Source: Aldehydirespirator sp965205155
GTDB lineage: Bacteria; Actinomycetota; Acidimicrobiia; Acidimicrobiales; Aldehydirespiratoraceae
Length of the DNA: 64,000 nucleotides
Direction: 5' to 3'
NCBI GenBank assembly: GCA_965205155.1
Contig: OZ242033.1
Location: forward strand, 1,860,001 to 1,924,000
Part shown: one piece after another, positions 58,045 through 64,000 of the stretch
Position numbering within the stretch: position 1 is the first letter of the stretch
How the letters are laid out: every line of letters starts with the position of its first letter
The notes under the pieces: model-generated
Seen by the model: only the letters and a program-made list of their open reading frames with translations
Told to the model about the DNA's origin: nothing
Databases searched by the model: none
Program-made: the position numbers and the translations under genes

Positions 58045-59196
58045 ATGAGGCCATCGCAGCCCATCGCGGCCATGCCGCGGTCGGGCATACGCGAGGTCAT
58101 GGAGCTGGCCAACTCGATCGACGGCGCCATCCGCCTGGAGACGGGCGAGCCCAACTTCGCCACGCCTCACCACGTCTGCGAGGCCGCGGCCAAGGCCGCT
58201 TTCGACGGCTTCACCAAGTACACCCCCAACGCCGGGATCGCCCCGCTGCGGGAGGCTCTGGCCCACAAGGTCACCGAGCGAAACGGCATCGACGCCACCC
58301 CCGACCAGGTGGTGGTCACATCGGGCGCCGTGGCCGGGATCTACAGCACCATGGTCTCGCTGGTGGATCCGGGCGCGGAGATGCTGCTCGGCGATCCGAG
58401 CTGGCCGAACTACGCCCAGATGATGCAGTTGCTGAAGATCACCCCGGTCCACTTCCCCCTGCGGCCGGAGGCTGATCTGGTCCCGCAGGCCGCCGACGTC
58501 GAGCCGCTCATCACCGAGCGCACCCAGGCCATCCTGCTCAACTCTCCGGGCAACCCGACCGGAGCGGTCACCGATGCCGCCGCCCTGGCCGAACTGATGG
58601 AACTGGCCCGCCGGCACGACTTGATCGTCTTCGCGGACGAGGTCTACGACGAGATCTCCTTCGACGGGCCGTACACACCAACCGCGCCGCTGGACACCGA
58701 CGGCCGGGTGATCACCTTCTTCAGTTTCTCCAAGACCTACGCCATGACCGGTTGGCGGGTGGGCTACCTGGTGGTTCCGCCCGGAGTGTCACCCCTGATC
58801 GTGCGGGCCCAGGAGCCCATCACGTCGTGCGTCAACGCCCCCGCGCAGATGGGCGCTCTCGCCGCGGTCACCGGTCCGCAGGAGTGCGTGGCCGAGATGC
58901 GCGACGCCTACCGGCAGCGGCGCGACCTGGTTACCGGGTTCCTGACCGGCCGGGGCATCCCCCACGTCAGGCCGCGCGGCGCCTTCTACCTGATGGTCGA
59001 CGTGAGCGGCAGCGGAAGCCGGGGCATGGACTTCGTGCTGCGCCTCCTGAACGAGAAGCGGGTGGCGGTTGTGCCCGGGGACACCTTCGGCCCCGGCTCG
59101 GGCCGGTTCGTGCGCATCTCGCTGGCCACCGCCACCGACCTCCTCATGGAAGGCGTGGAGCGCCTAGCCGACGCCGTCGACGACTGGGGCAGCTAG
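58045..59196 (+). CDS. PLP-dependent aminotransferase, class I/II
   Basis: 383 residues. IRLETGEPNFATP, NSPGNPTGAVTDAAAL, FADEVYDEISF and the Schiff-base lysine in FFSFSKTYAMTGWRVGYLV are characteristic of aspartate-aminotransferase-like enzymes. The C-terminal Arg is in GSGRFVRISLATA. It probably transaminates an amino acid taken up by the transporter upstream; the specificity is not visible. Confidence 0.93.
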   Translation: MRPSQPIAAMPRSGIREVMELANSIDGAIRLETGEPNFATPHHVCEAAAKAAFDGFTKYTPNAGIAPLREALAHKVTERNGIDATPDQVVVTSGAVAGIYSTMVSLVDPGAEMLLGDPSWPNYAQMMQLLKITPVHFPLRPEADLVPQAADVEPLITERTQAILLNSPGNPTGAVTDAAALAELMELARRHDLIVFADEVYDEISFDGPYTPTAPLDTDGRVITFFSFSKTYAMTGWRVGYLVVPPGVSPLIVRAQEPITSCVNAPAQMGALAAVTGPQECVAEMRDAYRQRRDLVTGFLTGRGIPHVRPRGAFYLMVDVSGSGSRGMDFVLRLLNEKRVAVVPGDTFGPGSGRFVRISLATATDLLMEGVERLADAVDDWGS

Positions 59197-59279
59197 TCGG
59201 GCTTGGACTCGCTGCAAGCCCTGCAGATCGGGTGAGCCGATCGTGGGGAGCGTCCAGTCAGCAGCTGCGGCTATCTCAC

Positions 59280-59295
59280 TGAGTAATTTTACTCA
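59280..59295. promoter_or_regulatory. Perfect inverted repeat upstream of the DUF4143 ATPase
   Basis: TGAGTAA-TT-TTACTCA, a 7-2-7 palindrome in an AT-rich island, 45 bases before the ATPase start and just upstream of its -10 box. A likely operator for an autoregulator or local repressor. Confidence 0.65.
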
Positions 59296-59326
59296 ATGGA
59301 ATAGCTACAATGCATGGATTAGCCGC

Positions 59327-59332
59327 TATGCT
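59327..59332 (+). promoter_or_regulatory. -10 box of the ATPase-NTPase operon (leaderless)
   Basis: TATGCT ends eight bases before the GTG at 59341. TACAAT at 59306-59311 is a second candidate. Confidence 0.5.
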
Positions 59333-59340
59333 CGGACCCC

Positions 59341-60591
59341 GTGAAGGGATTCCGTCGCCAACAGGTGCAAACGCTAGTCGAGCGGATCGAGGAGACTCCG
59401 GAGCGTCTCATCGCAATCTTCGGTCCGCGCCAGACGGGCAAGACGACAGCTGCGCTCCAAGCGCTGGCGTCCACCCGACTGCCAGGTGTCCGTCTGGCGG
59501 CCGATGAGCCCGAGACCGGTCCTGTGGGACCGTTACCCACAGTCGCCAATGGGCCAGGGACCGCGCCGCCTGGCCGGGACTCGCGCTGGCTGACGAGGGT
59601 GTGGCAGGAGAGTCGCGCCAAGGCATGGATCCCCGAGGAAGGCTTCGTCCTTGTCCTGGACGAGATCCACAAGATCGACGGTTGGTCCGATGTGGTCAAG
59701 GGCCTGTGGGACGCCGACCGGATCAGCGGCTGCCCATTGAGGGTAGTGCTCATCGGCTCGGCTCCGCTGCTGATGAAGGCGGGGATGGACGAGAGCCTCG
59801 CGGGGCGCTTCGAGACGTTGCGGTTCGAGCACTGGTCCTACTCGGAGATGGCCGATGCCTTCGGCTTCAGCCTGGATCAGTACGTCTACTTTGGTGGCTG
59901 TCCGGGCGCGGCTGGCCTCGTCTCCGATCCCGACCGCTGGGTCAGCTACATGCGCGGCGCCCTCGTTGAGCCCAGCATAGATAGGGACGTGTTGGAGATG
60001 CAGCGCGTCGACAAGCCGGCGCTGCTGAGGCAGATGTTCGAGTACGGCTCGCGCTGCTCCGGCCAGATCCTGTCGTATAACAAGATGCTCGGGCATCTGC
60101 AGGATGCGGGCAACACAACCACTCTGACGCGGTACCTGCATTTGCTCACTCAGGCCGGCCTCCTGACCGGGCTGTCCAACCACACCGCGAGCCCGGTTTC
60201 GGCGAGGGCGTCGACGCCGAAGCTCAACGTGCTCGACACGGCGTTCATGTCGGCTGTTTGCGGCTACACCTTCGAGGAGGCCCGCGCCGACCGCTCGCAC
60301 TGGGGTCGAGTGGTCGAGAGCGCGGTAGGAGCACACCTGGTCAACACCGCGTCCGTGAGCACCGCCGTCAAGTACTGGCGAGACCGGAACAACGAAATGG
60401 ACTTCGTCCTGCACCGAGGCCCCAATCTGGTCGGGATCGAAGTCAAGAGCGGCGTCACGTCGCCGAGACATCAAGCCCTCACCGCATTCAGGCAGCGCTT
60501 CAGCCCGCGATCGGTGATCACCGTCGGTGCCGACGTGGCGCTTGACGAGTTCCTGTCGCGGCCCGCCGACTATTGGATCGACGCGTCGTGA
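59341..60591 (+). CDS. AAA-type ATPase with C-terminal DUF4143 (nuclease-fold) domain
   Basis: 416 residues from GTG. Walker A AIFGPRQTGKTTAALQ (near residue 25), Walker B FVLVLDEIHKIDGW (near 100), sensor-like LRVVLIGSAPLL. The DUF4143 region (YVYFGGCPGAAGLVSD onward) has winged-helix-like helices and ends with NEMDFVLHRGPNLVGIEVKSG, the D-(x)n-E-x-K pattern of the restriction-endonuclease-like fold. A Gly/Pro-rich insert (PVGPLPTVANGPGTAPPG) lies after the first strand. Cellular role unknown for the family. Its stop overlaps the start of the NTPase gene (GTGA), so the two are coupled. Confidence 0.88.
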   Translation: MKGFRRQQVQTLVERIEETPERLIAIFGPRQTGKTTAALQALASTRLPGVRLAADEPETGPVGPLPTVANGPGTAPPGRDSRWLTRVWQESRAKAWIPEEGFVLVLDEIHKIDGWSDVVKGLWDADRISGCPLRVVLIGSAPLLMKAGMDESLAGRFETLRFEHWSYSEMADAFGFSLDQYVYFGGCPGAAGLVSDPDRWVSYMRGALVEPSIDRDVLEMQRVDKPALLRQMFEYGSRCSGQILSYNKMLGHLQDAGNTTTLTRYLHLLTQAGLLTGLSNHTASPVSARASTPKLNVLDTAFMSAVCGYTFEEARADRSHWGRVVESAVGAHLVNTASVSTAVKYWRDRNNEMDFVLHRGPNLVGIEVKSGVTSPRHQALTAFRQRFSPRSVITVGADVALDEFLSRPADYWIDAS

Positions 60592-63500
60592 GCATCAGAG
60601 TCGATCGAACCTGCCGGGAAGTGCGCCAGACGGCAAGTCATGACGGCCGCGTGGCGCTCGGCGAGCCGAAGCCGCTCAGCGAGTATCGAGACAAGTCTGC
60701 GTACGTGCTTCTCGGTGATCCCGGCGCCGGCAAGACGACCGAGTTCAAGAGTGAGCAGGAAGCTCTCGGTGACGAGGCCGCGCTCTTCGTCAGCGCGCGC
60801 AACTTCAGGACGCTTGCTGAGGCATCCCGCGCCGAGTGGGGCAACAAGACGCTCTTCATCGACGGGCTGGACGAGACTCGGGCGGGAGCGAACGACGCAC
60901 GGACCCCGCTTGACGACATCCGAACTCAGCTCGCCCGGCTCGACAAGCCGAGATTCCGCCTCTCATGCCGCGAAGCCGATTGGCTCGGTTCGAATGATCA
61001 ACAGCATCTCCAAGACGCCTATACCGACTCAGAGATCATCGTCCTCAGACTGGATCCGCTCGACGCGGACGGCGTGGGCGAATTGCTGCGTTCGGAGCAC
61101 CAAATGATGGATGTCAAGGAGTTCGTGCAGAGTGCCCACCGCTACGGGGTCGGTGCCTTGCTCGGCAACCCCCTGACGCTTGATCTGCTGGCTCGCGTCG
61201 TCCAAGGGGTAGGGGAATGGCCCCGCAGCCGACAAGAGACTCTGGAACGGGCCTGTCGGCTACTCGCCAGCGAGCACAACGAGGAGCATCGTTTCGGCCG
61301 CGGTGTAGTGCCTCGGGACACCGTGATGGACGCCGCGGGCTATCTGTGCGCGCTGCTGCTGCTCGCAGGCATGGATGCGTACTCAGTCTCTGCCCACAAC
61401 TTGGGACCTTCACTCGTTCGCCTGCATGATCTGAGCGACCCTCCCGAGTGGCTGGCACGCGGTGAGCTCGAACACGCTCTGTCCACGAAGCTGTTCACCG
61501 CCGCCGGCATGGCGGTGGCCGAGGGGACATTCGGTCCCCTGCACCGGCATGTTGCTGAGTTCCTGGCGGGCCGCTTCCTGGCGAAGCAGGTCGAGGGAGG
61601 GCTGCCGGCTCGAAGAGTGGTGGCGCTTATGACGGGTCCCGCCGACGGGCGAGTAGTCACTGCGCTGCGGGGCCTGTCGGCGTGGCTGGCTGCGCACTCC
61701 AGCGAAGCGCGTCTGGATCTGATCGCAGCCGATCCGGTGGGCGTGGGCCTCTACGGCGACATCGGCGGATTCAGCCACGAGGAACGGCGGCGGCTGCTCA
61801 AGGCGCTGCCGGCATCCTTAGTGCACGACGACTTGCGTCGGGGCGACACGGCATTGGCGTTGCGGTCCTTGGCCTCTGCCGATCTGGTGCCGGCTATCCA
61901 GGAGATGCTGGGCCGAGTGCGGACGGGCAGCCGCAATGACCCCCTCGCAGGGGTCGACGACCGCGGCGGAGCCAGCGTCACAGGGCGGGCGGGCAAACGC
62001 ATCGCCGACGACCGACCCGCAGCGCTGATCCTCGGCGTGCTGAGGCATGCGGAGATCCCGTGTGCTGTCGCGGCGCTTGCGCCAGACCTGATGGCGATCG
62101 TCCGCGATGATGCGGTGCCGTCGTACCTGCGCACACGCGCTCTGGATGCCTGGGTCCGAATCACGGTGGACAGCCGGGAACGGGCTGAAACGCTTGAGGG
62201 TCTGCTGGCTGGGATCCATGCGGGCTCGGTCAGCGACCCGGATGATGATCTGCGGGGGATCCTGCTCAAAGAGCTGTATCCGGACGTGGTTGGACCCTCG
62301 GATGTGTGGCGACACATCGTGGTCCGAAGTCAAGGCGACTACTTCGGCCGTCTATGGGCGTTCGCGGACAAGGTCCTTCTGGAGCGCGCCCGGGAACAGC
62401 ATCTGGCTGAGCTGCTTGACGCCTTGCACGAACACGCCGCCGAACTGGTGCCTGCCTTGATGGAGTCGCGCTTGGGCGATCTTCCGCTTCGAGTGCTCAA
62501 GGGGGCGCTCAGCGTCCACGGCGAGAACGTCGAACCGGCACGTCTGGCCGGATGGCTCGCCGTGGCGAACCGGAGCCTGTCCTTCGGTGACAGGAGATCT
62601 TCGACCGGGGTTCGAGCCTGGCTCGAGTCGCGTCCCCAGATTCAGAAGGCGGTGTACCTGGAATCTCTGAGGTCTCCCGGACCCGATGACGACGCGGAGA
62701 CGCACCCCTTCTGGCACTTCAGGCACAGCGAGGTGCTCCACGGCAGCCGCCTGCCTCCCGAGTTCGGGCGGTGGTGCCTCGATCAGGCCGTGGCTCTGGA
62801 GGACGCCGAGCAGGCTGTCTCGCTTGTGCTGCTGAGCCATGCCCATGCTGCGCGGGAGGACCCGTCGCTGAGCGAGGGGCTCACCGTCGAGACAATGCGC
62901 GAACGTGTCCGCGGCCGCTCCGTGCTGGAACGGCGTCTTGACGAGTTGCTGCAGCCCCGTCGAGATCCGCCGCCCTCCGCCGAACACCGCACGGAGATCG
63001 AGGAGCAACGGCGGCGCAGAGATGAGGAGCGGCGACGACAGCGCGAGGGATGGGCGGCAGCCCTGCGCGAACAGCATGTCGAGCTGCGGGAGAACAGAGG
63101 CCCGCCCCCGATGCTGCACTCCTTGGCTCTGACCTATCTCGGCATGTTCGACGACGACGACAGGTACGCGCTCCCGGTGCAGCGCGTCGGCGACCGCATC
63201 GACGGAGACTCACGGCTGGTGGCCGCGGCCATCGCGGCGCTGCGTGGCGCCGTGCTGCGCGACGACGTTCCCTCGGTGGACGAGACGATCTCGTTGCACT
63301 CCCAATCGAGGCATTCGTGGATGGCCTATCCGGTGCTGGCCAGCCTGCACTTGTTTGACTTCGATAACCCGGCCCAACTCGACAAGCTCGACGACACCCG
63401 CAAGCGCGACGTTCTCGCCATCTACTATTGCGTCGCGGAGCACGACGACTACGGGCAGCACTGGCACGGCCGGGTCAGCCAAGACCCCCTGGAGGCTCTC

Positions 63501-64000
63501 GATCGGCCGCATCGCCCGCGTGAGCCTCACTGGTATGTGCGCTGGCTCCAACAGGATCCCGACCTGGTGCTGGACGTCCTGCGCAAGTGTGCGCTGGCAG
63601 GGGTGCGCGCCGGCCAGCGATTCCCGCCGGGCATGGACGCCCTCGATGCTGTCGCTGGCCATGAAGTCCTGGTCCACGGCGTGAGGCTGGAACTCCTGAA
63701 GGCCTTCCCGACCCGCAGCTCCAACGAGCAGCTGGCCCTGCTGGACAGCCTGCTCACAGAGGCGCTGGACTATCCCGACAAGACCGAACTCCTTGCCCTC
63801 GCCCAACACAAGCAGGCGTTGAGGAGCGTGCCGGCCGCCCAGCGGGTCAGATGGTGGGCGACGGACGCGCTCATCTCGCAAGGCGACCGTGTTCGACAGC
63901 TCAAGACCCGTTTGGTCGAGAGCGAGACACGAGTCAGGCATCTGGCCCAGTTCCTGAGATCGGTGTGGGATCGCTACGACCGTCGCCGCTCGATCCTGGC
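60588..64000 (+). CDS. Giant STAND/NACHT-like NTPase (3' end outside window)
   Basis: The frame is open from GTG 60588 to the window end (1137 codons so far). Walker A YVLLGDPGAGKTTEFKSE (residues about 40-57) and Walker B TLFIDGLDETRAG (about 86-98, the extra Asp/Glu typical of NACHT) lie near the N-terminus with no large effector domain before them. RFRLSCREADWLG, LLGNPLTLDLLARVV and PLHRHVAEFLAGRFLAKQV match the following NACHT winged-helix regions. The remaining 800 or more residues are helical and repeat-like, with a charged Arg/Glu helix (EEQRRRRDEERRRQREGW) near 805-825. Such proteins are sensor ATPases, many of them antiphage; that role is inferred here. Confidence 0.85.
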   Translation, partial: MSIRVDRTCREVRQTASHDGRVALGEPKPLSEYRDKSAYVLLGDPGAGKTTEFKSEQEALGDEAALFVSARNFRTLAEASRAEWGNKTLFIDGLDETRAGANDARTPLDDIRTQLARLDKPRFRLSCREADWLGSNDQQHLQDAYTDSEIIVLRLDPLDADGVGELLRSEHQMMDVKEFVQSAHRYGVGALLGNPLTLDLLARVVQGVGEWPRSRQETLERACRLLASEHNEEHRFGRGVVPRDTVMDAAGYLCALLLLAGMDAYSVSAHNLGPSLVRLHDLSDPPEWLARGELEHALSTKLFTAAGMAVAEGTFGPLHRHVAEFLAGRFLAKQVEGGLPARRVVALMTGPADGRVVTALRGLSAWLAAHSSEARLDLIAADPVGVGLYGDIGGFSHEERRRLLKALPASLVHDDLRRGDTALALRSLASADLVPAIQEMLGRVRTGSRNDPLAGVDDRGGASVTGRAGKRIADDRPAALILGVLRHAEIPCAVAALAPDLMAIVRDDAVPSYLRTRALDAWVRITVDSRERAETLEGLLAGIHAGSVSDPDDDLRGILLKELYPDVVGPSDVWRHIVVRSQGDYFGRLWAFADKVLLERAREQHLAELLDALHEHAAELVPALMESRLGDLPLRVLKGALSVHGENVEPARLAGWLAVANRSLSFGDRRSSTGVRAWLESRPQIQKAVYLESLRSPGPDDDAETHPFWHFRHSEVLHGSRLPPEFGRWCLDQAVALEDAEQAVSLVLLSHAHAAREDPSLSEGLTVETMRERVRGRSVLERRLDELLQPRRDPPPSAEHRTEIEEQRRRRDEERRRQREGWAAALREQHVELRENRGPPPMLHSLALTYLGMFDDDDRYALPVQRVGDRIDGDSRLVAAAIAALRGAVLRDDVPSVDETISLHSQSRHSWMAYPVLASLHLFDFDNPAQLDKLDDTRKRDVLAIYYCVAEHDDYGQHWHGRVSQDPLEALDRPHRPREPHWYVRWLQQDPDLVLDVLRKCALAGVRAGQRFPPGMDALDAVAGHEVLVHGVRLELLKAFPTRSSNEQLALLDSLLTEALDYPDKTELLALAQHKQALRSVPAAQRVRWWATDALISQGDRVRQLKTRLVESETRVRHLAQFLRSVWDRYDRRRSIL

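Noticed and set aside
56374..58617. A 747-codon minus-strand frame covering the PPOX gene and the reverse of the OppF-type gene
   Set aside because: Only its last 178 codons (from ATG 56910, with AAGGAG) encode a recognisable protein; the rest is antisense to a clear ABC ATPase.

Overview
The window is high-GC DNA that reads as a chromosome segment of an actinobacterium, most likely of class Acidimicrobiia. The evidence is the strong G/C third-position bias, the gene order infC-rpmI-rplT-trmH-pheS-pheT-argCJBDFRGH-mpg-tyrS (a layout also known from mycobacteria), the style of the 16S/23S genes, and many start codons that sit 6-8 bases after a TAnnnT -10 box (leaderless mRNAs). The class assignment is an inference; a 16S search would settle it.

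Layout. 1-2087: an SbcD/Mre11-like phosphoesterase (cut by the window start), a frameshifted remnant of a DUF222 family gene, and a DUF1844 protein. 2244-7838: translation block (IF-3 with an apparent ATA start, L35, L20, an rRNA methyltransferase, both PheRS subunits). 8260-16750: a complete arginine biosynthesis operon argC-J-B-D-F-R-G-H, with mpg overlapping its end. 17341-22604: a minus-strand insert between mpg and tyrS, with a small membrane protein, a class A penicillin-binding protein and a PhoX-type phosphatase. 22871-24130: tyrS. 24303-29772: an rrn operon (promoter, 16S, spacer without tRNA, 23S, 5S, terminator).

29803-37017: a TPR protein, a dehydrogenase/PhyH dioxygenase pair, class I aldolase, and 2-oxoacid:ferredoxin oxidoreductase korAB. 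37096-45254: an accessory catabolic region with a PPOX/SDR pair facing a plus-strand run of cupin, VOC, two SnoaL-like proteins, Zn-alcohol dehydrogenase, a ribose-type ABC importer and an EthD protein. 45272-50878: a minus-strand CUT1-type sugar importer operon with a Gfo/Idh dehydrogenase and a putative TIM-barrel protein. 51015-59196: S15-family hydrolase, enolase-superfamily enzyme, MBL hydrolase, two SDRs and a PPOX protein (one SDR and the PPOX protein are paralogues of the 37-38 kb pair), an orphan OppF-type ATPase and an aminotransferase.

59341-64000: a DUF4143 ATPase translationally coupled to a very large STAND/NACHT-like NTPase that runs off the window. A perfect inverted repeat lies at their promoter. 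This is the best candidate for a little-described, possibly defensive, system.

Cross-cutting signals: four copies of a roughly 100-base dispersed repeat, three of them placed just after stop codons; two gene junctions duplicated to give micro-ORFs; and one SDR gene that lacks any standard start codon near its Shine-Dalgarno sequence.
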